Assembly (NCBI GenBank): GCA_021432605.1
Contig: MU271154.1
Span: 310,001 to 374,000 of the forward strand
Origin: Coniochaeta sp. PMI_546
Lineage: Eukaryota > Ascomycota > Sordariomycetes > Coniochaetales > Coniochaetaceae
DNA: 64,000 nucleotides
Reading direction: 5' to 3'
Shown here: piece by piece, positions 34,985 through 45,710 of the stretch
Position numbering within the stretch: position 1 is the stretch's first letter
How the letters are laid out: every line of letters starts with the position of its first letter
Program-made: the position numbers and the translations under genes
The notes under the pieces: model-generated
Told to the model about the DNA's origin: nothing
What the model saw: the letters and a program-made list of their open reading frames with translations, nothing else
Database searches by the model: none

Positions 34985-37130
34985 ATGACCTATTCCCTTC
35001 GACTTGCGGGCGCTCTCCTCGGATTCGCCATTACTGCGCGTCATGCGCTTGCCCAGTTCCCACCTCCACTCGAAGGCGTGACAGTACTCAAGTCCAAGTT
35101 CGACCCAGACATCACAATCAGCTACAAAGAGGTACAGGCCTCTGCATGTGTATCTGGGCCCGGTACTGACCTCGTGCCATAGCCAGGCATCTGTGAGACC
35201 ACGGAAGGGGTAAAATCGTACTCCGGCTATATCCACCTGCCGCCCGGTACGCTGGAAGACCTCGGTGAACCACAGAACTACTCTATCAACACGTTCTTCT
35301 GGTTCTTTGAGTCTCGTAAAGACCCGGCTAATGCACCGCTGTCGATATGGATGAACGGTGGCCCCGGGAGCTCTTCCATGCTCGGCTTGCTCGACGAGAA
35401 TGGCCCCTGCCACGTCAATGCGGACTCGAACTCGACGACACTGAATCCGTTCTCGTGGAATAATGAGGGTGAGTGCTCACTTGGCTTCCGGGACTCGCAT
35501 ATATCTAACATACTCAGTCAACATGCTATATCTCGACCAGCCAGTTCAGGTCGGGTTCTCCTACGACTCCTTGGCCAACTTCACGCTGGATCTTGTGTCT
35601 GGTAGCTTGAAGGCGATCAAGGACAGCCAAGCCGTTCCGGAACAGAATTCTACCTTGTTGGTCGGCACAGCCGCCAGCGGCATCACAAATTCCACATCTC
35701 GAGGCACGCGTAATGCAGCAATTGCACTCTGGCATTTTTCCCAGGTTTGGTTCCAGGAGTTTCCAGGCTATCACCCCAACGACTCACGTATCAGTCTTGC
35801 CACGGAGTCGTACGGTGGTCGCTACGGTCCGGGATTCACCTCTTTTTTCCAAGAGCAGAACGACAAGATCAAGAACGGCACTTGGAAGGGCGATCCTGGC
35901 GAGCAGTTCATACTGCACCTGGACACACTGCTGATTATAAATGGCTGTATCGACCGCCAAGTTCAATGGCCAGCGTACCCCATAATGGCATACAACAACA
36001 CCTACGGTCTTCAAACCGTGAATGAATCGGTCTACAATTCGATGGTCGACGCCTACAGCCGGCCTGGTGGTTGTCGCGACCAGATCAACGAGTGTCGTTC
36101 GCTCGCCACAGCTTTCGACCCCAACAACATAGGCACCAACTCAACGGTGAATAAAGTCTGCTCCGCAGCCGAGACATTCTGCACCAACAACATCCGGGAC
36201 CCGTACCTAGAATACTCAGGACGGAACTACTACGACATAGGCCAGAAAGACCCCGATCCGTTCACCTTTCCCTTCTACCAGGGCTGGCTAAACCAACCAC
36301 ACATTCAATCGGCCCTCGGCGTACCACTCAACTTTACCCAGTCCAGCAGCGCAGTAAGCAGCGCCTTCCGCTCCATAGGCGACTATCCCCGACCCGGGTG
36401 GCTTGAGGACCTAGCCTACCTGCTCGAAAGCGGCATCAAAGTCACCTTGGTGTACGGAGACAGGGACTACGCCTGCAACTGGTACGGCGGCGAAGCCGTC
36501 AGCTTAGCGATCAACCACACGCACGCCTCCGATTTTCACGCCGCCGGATACGAGGGCATCCAGACCAACGACTCGTACATCGGCGGTCAAGTGAGGCAGT
36601 ATGGCAACCTGTCGTTCTCACGCGTTTACGAGTCCGGCCACGAGGTGCCGGCTTACCAGCCCGAGACTGCGTACCAGATCTTCATGAGGGCCTTGTTCAA
36701 CAAGGACATCGCTACGGGGAAGATTGACACTGTCGCCAATAGCTCGTATCACACGTCGGGGCCATCGGATACGCTGGCTATCAAGAACCAGGTGCCGGAG
36801 CCGGAGATCATGTTCTGCTACACGCGAGATACGTCCACCTGCACCGAGGAGCAGATTGAGAGCCTGCAGAACGGTTCCGTGGTGGTGAAAGACTGGATCA
36901 TCGTCGATGCGAACTCCACGAAGCGGTTCCCTTTCTTGACTAATGGTAATTCGACGTCCTCGCCGAGCGGGACCGGGACTGGGGCTCCATCGCCGACTGG
37001 CACGTCGACTGGCGGAGTTAGTCCTTCGACGAAGCCGAATGCTGCGGCTGGACTGACACAACCAAGTAGCAGTGTGTTCGCTGTCTGGTCATGTATACTC
37101 TCTATGATATGCCTTGGTCTATTGTTATAA
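34985..37130 (+). CDS. Secreted serine carboxypeptidase (peptidase S10), GPI-like C-terminus
   Basis: Three exons, 34985-35131, 35183-35468 and 35518-37130, give 681 aa. A signal peptide ([17 protein letters not shown]) opens the protein. S10 hallmarks are all present: the substrate-binding [11 protein letters not shown], the nucleophile in [11 protein letters not shown] (about Ser242), the Asp in [17 protein letters not shown], and the His in [12 protein letters not shown]. The end is Ser/Thr/Gly-rich and closes with a hydrophobic stretch ([18 protein letters not shown]), as in GPI-anchored proteins. Many N-glycosylation sequons are visible. It should remove C-terminal residues from peptides outside the cell or at the wall; it resembles carboxypeptidase S1 homologues. 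Confidence 0.95.
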
Positions 37131-37225
37131 CTTAATGCAGATCATCTATTTGCAGGGACACAATTAATGTACTTCTGATAGCTTATAAGCAGGGTTGAAT
37201 GAGCCGCCTCAAGGCCACTCCCAGA

Positions 37226-38335
37226 CTAAAGAAGCGGCTCAAATGTCTTAGCAGCATCAACCACAGTCTGCTCCCAAGGAAGGTACGCTCCCAGCAGCTT
37301 CCTTGCTTTTCCTCCATCTACACCACGTTCCTTGGGGAACGTGTACCCTGGCAGGTAGTAGCCCTGTCCAGGCGTGCCCTCCTGGATGATGTTCCGGCGC
37401 TGAGGGTATGCCTCGCGCAGGATATCGGCGACGCTCTGAGCCGGACCACTCACGGCGGCCAAGATGTAGCGCTCGCCGTCGGTCTGCGCCGGATGTTCGA
37501 CGGAGTACTTGATGAAGCGCGCCACGTCGCGGACGTCGACGTAGGCCTTCATGGGGCTCGGCAGGCCGGCTTTGTCGAGCGGCACGCCGAAGAAGACGTC
37601 CCGGATCAGCCACATGGACTCCTGAATCTTCTCGGCGGAGGTGTAGGGGACCAGGGATGGGCCCGCGACGAAACTGGGAGGGAATTAGAAACGGAAAAAA
37701 CTTTTGTTTTGGAGGTGATGAAAAGAAGGAGAAGCTTACACAGGATTGGTAGCTGTTACAGTAAAATTGGGCTTGCGCTCGTCCCGGAACTTCCACAGCG
37801 CCTTCTCTGCAGCGACCTTGCTCGCGGCGTAAATCAGATATCCACCTGACTCGGTGCCCTTCTCTGCCACTGCGGCCTCGGCGACGGTATTCCAGTCCTT
37901 CTCGGTGAATATGTAGTTATCTTTGGGCGAGGCGACGGCGACAATAGAGGACATGAGGACAAAGTGCTTGACACTAGACTCCTTGACGGCTGACTCCAGG
38001 ATACCGGTCGTGCCATGTATGGCAGCGTCCAGAACAGGCTTTGGGTCCGTGAAGAAAAACGAGACAGGCGCAGCGAGATGGGCAACGTAATCGACGCCCT
38101 TGATGGCTTCGTCGAACGCGCCCGGGGCCGTGATGTCAGGTACCTCGACGAGCTCGAAGCGGTCACTGAAGTACTTGAGGGCGTCGAGGAGGGTTTGCGA
38201 GTTGGCTATTGAGCGGACGGTACCGCGCACTGAGTAGCCGGACACGAGGAATGTTTCGACTGTCCGGGCGGCGATGAAGCCGTTTGCGCCGGTGACGAGG
38301 ACTAGGCCGTCGCCTCTGGTGGTGATGGGACCCAT
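37226..38335 (-). CDS. NAD(P)H-dependent aldehyde/ketone reductase, extended SDR (GRE2/dihydroflavonol-reductase type)
   Basis: Two exons, 38335-37740 and 37673-37226 (GTAAGC..CAG), give 347 aa. The N-terminal cofactor motif is VTGANGFIAARTVETFL, followed by VRGTVRS, where the Arg suits NADPH. The catalytic pair is in YLIYAASKVAAEKALW and the Ser in VLMSSIVAVA. The splice rebuilds NPVFVAGPSL. Yeast Gre2 reduces methylglyoxal and isovaleraldehyde, other members reduce ketones stereospecifically; the substrate here is unknown. An acetyltransferase and an alcohol dehydrogenase lie within 5 kb. It is convergent with the carboxypeptidase gene, with 95 bases between stops. Confidence 0.9.
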
Positions 38336-40511
38336 GATTTGATGTGATGTGACTTACGGAGTCTGGATTGTAAGGAGAGAGGAGAGAGAGGAGGAGGTTA
38401 TGAGTGTCAGTTGGGTTTATAATTACCTCTCGTATAGGGAAGGTGCGATGCTTGACTGAATGCTGGATGAGGCAGAGACTCTACTTTTTCCTTTAAACAA
38501 CAGTTCATTCATCGACGGCTTCCTGTCCCTTTATACAATGACCCCTGCAAGTTCATCATTTTGGAGCTGAGAAAACCACAATGGCTGATTAGTTGTACAC
38601 AAACCTTGAAAAGATTGGGATAACGTGATCCAAGCTTAGACATCAAGTCTGAATAGGTGATCCATCCATCGATATAGCGTGTACTTCCAAAGCCACCCAG
38701 AGCGCCGGTATGGTCGCGGATCCCGGCTTGCTGTTTGCTAAATAATGTTTAGTGATCGATCGTGTCAAACACGCGGTCTAACCCGTCTCACCACTCTTAT
38801 TTCAACCTCTGGGATCCCCCGCACAATGCATCCACCGCTATGGAGGCTGAACAGCTGACGATTAATAATCGATCATCGAAACCCGAATTTCTCGACGGCG
38901 CCGGCAAGCATTCGGAATACGTCATTCAACCGCAAACATGGTTATTCATCAACTGTCCGGCTCCTCCGTAAGTTCAAGGATCGCCTAATCCGATATTAAG
39001 TGACTTAACCCTTCCTTCACCTCTCTCTTTTTATACCCGCAAGAATCGCTGAGTCACCCCCTGTTGAATGACGGCCCAACGAATCTGTCCGAAGGGGTGT
39101 ATAGACACCGCCCGTATCCGTTGCCTATACCACCATCCAGTCTGCTATATAGCTGAGCTCAGCTCATCTGACCCGGGAATCACATCCATCACATCTCTCG
39201 CCATATATGCTAACATAAGCCCTCAACATGCGGGGGTGTATGCTACTACCGTGACGAGCATTGCAGGTGGTTTCGAACGTCTTCCTCTAGTCGGGCGACT
39301 CGACTTTTGTAGCGTGAAAAGAGCATCAGCTCTCGACTGTTGGTAATATGGACAGGTGTAACCCATCGCCCAGTGTATCAAGCTGTACCGCAACCTTATA
39401 TGGTCCACGAACGAGCAACTAGGTCGCAAGACAGGAGGATACTCGCGTCTCATAGTCGCCAAGGCGTACCTATACCGCCGGTCACTCAAGACCTAGACCA
39501 GGCACTATGCCAGTGGAAGAGGCAGGGTCGGAGATCAGGCCGAGCGCGGCAGTTTTGCGAGTTGAGTGCATAGTCGAGCGTGGGAGACCTCGCCTTAGTC
39601 CACGTTGTCTTTAACTTTGGCACTTCACACCTCCAAGGCTTTACCCAAGGTCTACTACGGCACTGGTTGAAAAGGAGTATGCTGCTCATGTAAGGTGATC
39701 GCGGCGAACTGCCATGTCAACTTCAACATGCGCTGATACATGCAACAACGGCCCTTAAGAATGAAGAAAGCGCGGTCGATGGTTCCTGTCGGCAGTACTG
39801 CTGAGAGCCAGCAAATGCGTGATGATTACAGGGGTTTCGTTATGGGACCTGCATTCTGGTCAGGAACGAAACAGGCATCTGACCAATAACAACTCGCAAT
39901 TCCTGTGCCTTTGTGCGGCCCCAACCCCTGCTAGTTGACCAAAGTGGGACGGCGAATCTTTCCAACGCACCAATTTCCCATTTCCTCAGGCGGATCGCGT
40001 ATCTCGGAACCGCCTGTCTAGGTGCCGACAGGGAGGGAGGCCTCCAGGGGTCAAAGGACTTAAGTCACTGATCAATTGAGTTCTCCAGGTTGTGCTTGCC
40101 CCTGGCTCCTGAGAATGAAGGGCCTGGAGTTAAGAGACGCGTGCAATATGGAGAGGATAGGTTTGACAGTTTGAGCTTCCTTCAAGATGTGATCACAAAT
40201 CAAAGCAAGACGGTGATCGGCACTCTCGACGGTAGGGGTTCCGAGGTACCTCAGTTCCAGGGGTAGCCGGGCTAGCGGATTGCTCTTTGCTCCGTCAAAT
40301 GCAGGAAAGCCGGTGTTAATAACCAAGCAAACCCGAACGACAGCCACGCTAGTTGCATGTCTTCACTTTTTATCCTCATCTAGGTATGTAAGCATCTCCA
40401 AAAGTTGTATCCTGAGAGTTATCAGCTGAAGGACTTAGGCTGAGCGGCATACATCTCGGTCTTCGGCGGGGATTAGCTTGCACCCCTTTTCTACTCAAGG
40501 TATCTATCGTC
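38336..40511. other. Intergenic, 2.2 kb, no gene seen
   Basis: The left end is the promoter side of the reductase and the right end that of the acetyltransferase. A short plus-strand stretch at about 38780-38820 (HHSYFNL in one frame) recalls aldose epimerases but nothing else supports it. The remainder is AT-mixed sequence without stable ORFs. Confidence 0.45.
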
Positions 40512-42069
40512 ATGGGGCCAAATGACCTAAACCTCGGTAGACCTGTTGGTCTTCTGTGAGCAACAAACCCTTGAATAATCTACTCTCAAGCATGCCAAGC
40601 TAACCTTGAACAGCGAATCATACTCAACCAGCCGCCACAATCTGGGGTTTTATTGTTGTGTTGCACAAACGGCGCGCTTCAACGTGCCTCAATCGGCGCT
40701 CCAAGACCAGAATCTCGAATCTGTCGTCGAACATGCCGTTGCTCAAACCATCCTGTCACATCCCATCCTCCAAGTGGGGATTGTAGGCGAAGACACCACA
40801 ACTCCGTCATTCGTTTACCTCCCAAGCCTGGACTTGTCCAAGCTCATCAGATGGGAGCAGGTTGACGCTGATACTCCATCTGGCCGTGATGCCGCTCTCC
40901 AGCGTGTGCTCGAAGTGCGACACTCAACGTTATGGCCAGAACTCCATCGGCAACCAGGCTATCAGTTCATCGTCCTTGAGCCTAGCCTGAGTGAACGTTC
41001 TAGTGCAGCAATTCTCACGATTGACATCGTCTTCGCTTTCCACCACGGTTACGGTGATGGGACCAGCGGCGTCATACTGCAGCGTACCCTACTCGAGGCT
41101 TTGAACAGTCCGGGCCTAGTTCCGTCGTTTAACCCTTCAAGTCACGTTTTGACGATCGACTCGGCTTCCCCCCTCCCACCTCCGCAAGACGCTCTCATCA
41201 ACTTCAAGATCTCCTGGTTCTTTCTAATTAAGACGCTTTGGGGAGAATTCGCGCCATCCTTTCTCAAACCGGCTCCCTCAGAACCAGCATGGGCAGGTAA
41301 GCCTATCAGCCTCCTACCCGAAGGCACTCATCTACGGCTATTTTCGCTCCCGGGTACTACCGCATCGGACATAGTCGCGCGCTGTAGAGAAAAGTCCACA
41401 ACACTAACACCACTCCTGCACGTCCTGGTCCTACACTCCCTCGTGAAGCGTCTCCCGGAATCCGCAGTCGCAAACCATACCCTTACATGTGCAACTCCGA
41501 TCTCCCTCCGTCGTCTCTTACCCCCAGGCGGCAAGCTGGGCTTTGACCGAGACAGCTCAATGGGCGTAGTACTGGCGGGTCAAGACCACCGCTTCTCAGC
41601 TTCCACGATCCGAAAGATACGTGCCGGAGGCGCTGCTGACGAAGTTCTCGTCTGGGACCTGACAGCCTCCATGGCCGGCGAGCTCAAACGCAAAGTCGCC
41701 ACCCTACCTAACGATGACATTACAGCCCTCATGGCCTGGGTGTCCGACTATAACGCTTGGTGGAGGAAGAAGCTGGGTAAAGAGCGCGAGAATACCTGGG
41801 AAGTCAGCAATGTCGGCGCCGCCGATTTCACGCCTCATGACGAAAAGGCGATATGGAGCGTGGACAGAGTCATATTCTCGCAGTCCGGCAACGTCGCTGG
41901 TCCGGCTTTCTCGGTCAGCGTGGCTGGCGTGAAGGGTGGAGAGTTGGCTGTCACACTTTCGTGGCAGGAGAGTATTGTGGATGAACAGCTGCTTGATGGA
42001 GTGGCTGGAGATTTGAAGCAGTGGCTTTCGAACTTTGCGCGGCTGGGGCGGTTTGGCTTTGCCGCTTGA
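40512..42069 (+). CDS. Alcohol O-acetyltransferase-like acyltransferase (AATase / condensation-like fold)
   Basis: Exon 1 is 40512-40555 and exon 2 40614-42069, joined at GTGAGC..CAG (58-base intron, GCTAAC branch), giving 499 aa. The splice rebuilds the family start RPVGLLESYSTSRHNLGFY; without it the large ORF has no ATG. The catalytic HHxxxDG motif is FHHGYGDGTSG (His158/159, Asp163). The family includes yeast Atf1/Atf2 and acylates alcohols from acetyl-CoA, and also some sterol or trichothecene acyltransferases. No membrane helix is obvious. It is tail-to-tail with the alcohol dehydrogenase gene (186 bases between stops), suggesting a shared pathway but not proving it. Confidence 0.88.
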
Positions 42070-42255
42070 GGCTTCAGACCGATCAGTCTTGCCTCTTGAA
42101 ACACAGCCACGGATACCACGACCAGTTTATATAGAAAAGCCCGAACTCTGAGGAAGGAGGCTTTGGCGGCATGAAATGATAATACTAATGGCTAATAAAA
42201 TCAACAAGTTTGGGTTTTCTAGATAAGTGGGCACGACCGTTTTATGTCTGCTCTC

Positions 42256-43376
42256 CTATAGCGTGACTACTAGCTTGCCTCCCAGCTCCGGCAGCTTCCT
42301 CGCATAGTCATTCAGCTCCTCCGGCTTGATTGAGATGATCTTTGGCTTCACTACGCCCCGCCTGACAAACTCAATCGCCTCCGCAATATCGCCCCTCCCA
42401 CCAACGAGCGAGCCAACAACCCGGATCCCGCTGTCAATAAGCCTCAACGGATGAAGCGAGAACTTCCCCTGCGGTGGTGGGATACCCACGCAAACCAACA
42501 CGCCAAAATATCCCAAGCACGCCAAGGCAGCCTCATACGCAGCAGGCACGCCGATACACACCAGCGCCGCCGCACAGAGCTGGCCATTCGTCAATTTCTC
42601 CACCGCAGCCGTGACATCCTCCTTCTCAAAGTCAACATACGCCTCGGCCCCGGCTTCAACACAATTGCCCTTCCTCTTCTCCCCGCCATCAACAGCAATG
42701 ACCCGGTACCCCATCGCCCGAGCATACTGCACCGCCAGCGCGCCAACGCCGCCCGCAGCACCGGACACCAGGATCCAGCTGCCAGGGATCACCCCGGCCG
42801 TCTTCACGGCCTTGTACGCCGTGACACCAGCACACATGATCGGCGCCATGATCTCCGGGCTCAGATCCTCAGGCAAGGGTGTGAGATACCTCTCCGGCAC
42901 GACGGCGTAGCCGCACAGCGTGCCCGGGACGTGGACCCCACTGAAGGTCCGGTTGACGCAGCGCGTCTCGCCCTCGCCGGAGATGCAGTTCCGGCACGCG
43001 CCGCAGGCGTCGCGGATCCAGCCCACGCCGACGCGCTGGCCGGGCCTGACGGAGGCGGACACCCCGGACCCGACGGCGGCGATGGTGCCGACGCCCTCGT
43101 GGCCTAGGATGCCGGTTGGGTGGGTCGGGCCCAGCAGGCCGGCGGCCAGGTTGGTGTCTGTGCCGCAGATGCCGGTCACGGACAGCTTGACGAGGATTTC
43201 TGTGGGCTTGAGGGCGGGTATGTCCGTTTCTGTTGTGGCGAACTTGTAGTTTGGTCCTTGCTTGGGCGAGTTAGTGGTGCGACATGATAGGGTGGGTGGG
43301 TTGGTTGGCTTACATCTTGCATGACCAGGGCATTTTGTCGCGCTGGCAGCGCTGAGGATGAGTAGTTGTCGCCCAT
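42256..43376 (-). CDS. Zinc-dependent alcohol dehydrogenase (MDR family)
   Basis: Exons 43376-43314 and 43260-42256 (intron GTAAGC..AAG) give 355 aa. The start is the ATG of MGDNYSSSAL; upstream in-frame TTG is not used. Catalytic zinc ligands lie in GICGTDTNLAAG and GHEGVG; the structural zinc loop CGACRNCISGEGETRC has four Cys. The NAD-binding part has VSGAAGGVGALAVQYAR. The enzyme should interconvert primary or secondary alcohols and aldehydes, as yeast ADH1-like proteins do. The acceptor AAG is less common but the frame fits exactly. The C-terminus (ELGGKLVVTL) is complete. Confidence 0.9.
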
Positions 43377-44185
43377 CGCGAGTTTGGATTCCAAGGAGTA
43401 ACGTATTCTGGTGAGATGTGATCAATTTGATTCCCCTGAACAGATTATCGCGTGTCAAAGGAGTTATGTATTGTTGCCATGTCCATGAGGGGTAAACGCC
43501 GCGTAACGCCCTAATGCTAGACTGGCCCCTCGGCACTTGAGTTACACCAACTCGATCCGCTTGGCAGATCAATTGCCGAGGATTTTTGCTCGACGAGTTC
43601 AGCTATCCAAGACTTTTAGTAAAGTTGGAGAAGAAAAACATTCGGGAAAAGGCGACAGTCACGCTTGTTAGAATAGTCGTATCTCCTTTCCTTACGTGTC
43701 GGTTGTTGCATAATCATTTCCACACTCAACCATCGTCCCAACAAATATGACAAGCACCGCTGCATGGGTGGCTGTAGAAATCTGAGTCTCGATGTTCGTC
43801 AGGCGCAGCAGCAATACATGGCAAAGGCGAATATTAGAACAGAGGATGAGACGGTTATCATGTTCCTAACCAGGGATGAATAGAAGCGCATGATGTGCAC
43901 GGGGATCGTCAAGAACAGGCCGCCAGGCGACTCGATGATAAGCTGGACTAGACGACCGACGAATATAGGCACGTTCTCCAGCGGTTTCCCAGCTAGGTAC
44001 ACCCTCTCTCATTCTTGCCGTTCGTCATGGGAGTGGACTACTCGAGTTGGACGAGACCACTTGGGGCTTTTCTGACCAGGTCGATCTCAACACTTCCCAA
44101 AGGTGTTTGCGCTCTCGGTGTGATTCTGGTAAAGACTTTTATGCTGCTTCAGAAACACTACCGTACTGGTAAAATATGGTGGGTG
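43377..44185. other. Intergenic, no gene seen
   Basis: The left end is the promoter of the alcohol dehydrogenase. A minus-strand ORF at 43799-44002 is hydrophobic but short and unsupported. Confidence 0.45.
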
Positions 44186-44414
44186 ACAACCGTAGTTGTA
44201 TCTACAACCGAGGACAGGTTCCGTGCCGGAGTTAATTTGACAACCGAAGTTGAGTTGACAACCGTTGTTGAAAATAGAGCGTTCTGATTGGTCAGAACTT
44301 TGCGCCCAAATGGGCAAAAGGTAGGGCCCCGGAAGGCCCTATATTTCCAGGTCTCTTCAGGGGATATAGCTTACTAGGCAAGGTATAAGAAGTAAGGAAA
44401 GAAATAGAACAAGT

Positions 44415-44488
44415 GGGAATCGAACACGGGTTACAGTTACAGGTTACGGTTACAAGTTATAAGGTAAGGCAATTACAATTGAGCTATA
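44415..44488 (-). other. tRNA-like A and B boxes on the minus strand
   Basis: On the minus strand the sequence reads TAGCTCAATTGTAATTGCC (A-box/D-arm-like, near 44488-44470) followed about 45 bases later by GTGTTCGATTCCCAC (B-box/T-arm-like, 44427-44415). No acceptor stem pairs and the T-stem has mismatches, so this is not a working tRNA. It may be an internal pol III promoter of a SINE-like unit. Confidence 0.35.
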
Positions 44489-44598
44489 GGTATATATTAT
44501 TACGTACGCGTATGTGGTTTCTAAATCAAGGCTGATATAGGTACCTCGTAGGAAGGAAGGTACGTACGTCTCATGGGAGGAGGTCTTACAGGAGGTCT

Positions 44599-44811
44599 GG
44601 CTTGCACCCAGGCTTGCACCCAGGCTTACACCCAGGCTTGCACCCAGGCTTGCACCCAGGCTTACACCTCACCCAGTATCACACCCAGTATCACACCCAG
44701 TATCACACCCAGTATCACACCCAATATCGCACCCAGGCTCGCACCCAGGCTCGCACCCAGGCTTACACCTCACTCCCAACGAGTATCGTACCCAGGCTTG
44801 CACCCAGGCTT
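44599..44811. repeat. 12-bp minisatellite
   Basis: Roughly 18 units of about 12 bases (ggcttgcaccca, with variants ggcttacaccca, gtatcacaccca and ggctcgcaccca) run almost without break. The subtypes occur in blocks, as expected from replication slippage. It encodes repeats of four residues in two frames but no start or family supports a protein. Confidence 0.9.
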
Positions 44812-44931
44812 ATATAATATGATCTAGCCAATCAGGAAGCCGGATTCCTACAACCGTAGTTGATCCTACAACCGAAGTTGATCCCACAACCGAAGTTGAG
44901 CTGACAACCGTCAGATGGGGTTGTACAACCC

Positions 44932-45710
44932 AAACTACCGATGTCACCACACAGATTTTGCCACTACGGTAGTCTTCGATTGCAGAAGCCTCTCGATGCT
45001 GAGAGAGACACAGTCACGATAGGTCCTGATGAGGTTAAGCTTACCATAGCTCCAAAGAATGGTGTTCAAGTCTTCCAGTCAATCTTAACTGGCACCTTTG
45101 TTCTGCCATACGTGGGTCTTCATGCGGACCAACTTGACCTCAAGATGGTACGGGCGCAAGTTTGGTTGACGAGGCAGGCTCGATACGCATTCAGGCAGCC
45201 TCCACATGAGGAAAAGTCACGGTGAGGCTTCAATGTGTGGGCCTATCCATGCCACCGGATGTAAAGAAGTCCACAGGCTCGCGCAAACTTGGGGTACCGA
45301 CCTTAGACATAGTAGGTACCTAGAAGGAGTGGACGGCGGTGTTGATACTTGCCTGGGAGACACGCCAACTACAGAAGATATCAGACTCGTCTAATACCTA
45401 AGAGAAGCTATTGAGAGACACCCTGGTGAAAGCCTGCATATTGATTGACTGGCTCCTACCATTATGGACTTGAAATAGAGTGCTGATGCAATGCAGAATC
45501 TCGAAGCAAAATCGGCGTGGGTTAGGTGAGGTTAGACAGGTGGGGTCCTCCACAGGTGGAGGTACGGACCCCACAGAGGAAAAAAAAGCACGTGCGTAGA
45601 ACCAAAATTTCTCAAGCTCAAGATGAATGCACTTCAATGGCAACCGCCTCCAGCCAACCCAGTTGAGTCATTTACGGTCGCAATTCGGTAAATCAATACA
45701 TCTGCTGTCA
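44932..45710. promoter_or_regulatory. Intergenic: upstream region of ADE2
   Basis: No gene is supported. The promoter and leader of the AIR carboxylase gene should be in the right half. An ATG at 45623 begins a short out-of-frame reading frame and another at 45627 is in frame with ADE2. Confidence 0.4.

Larger units (their letters stand above)
44186..44931. mobile_element. Non-autonomous repeat element with flanking 18-bp arrays
   Basis: A left array of five 18-base units (starts 44186, 44204, a degenerate unit at 44222, 44240, 44258) and a right array of four (44850, 44868, 44886, 44904) share the consensus acaaccgaagttga plus four bases, in the same orientation. Inside them, CTGATTGG (44284-44291) faces CCAATCAG (44828-44835) as a short inverted pair. 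The right array runs into a perfect 14-base palindrome, gggttgtacaaccc (44918-44931). Between them are tRNA-like boxes and a 12-base minisatellite. No protein is encoded. I infer a non-autonomous mobile element; target duplications were not found. Confidence 0.5.

Noticed and set aside
34763-35413. Minus-strand 216-codon ORF
   Set aside because: It overlaps the first exons of the serine carboxypeptidase in antisense and has no recognisable motif.
38762-38971. Aldose-1-epimerase fragment (HHSYFNL)
   Set aside because: Only seven residues resemble the family; the frame lacks an ATG and the other conserved blocks.
44599-44811. CRISPR-like array
   Set aside because: Units of about 12 bases are contiguous with no spacers, and the genome is fungal; this is a minisatellite.
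45627-45710. Mitochondrial presequence on ADE2
   Set aside because: The 28-residue in-frame extension has no clear presequence cleavage pattern and ADE2 proteins act in the cytosol; I kept the homology-based start.
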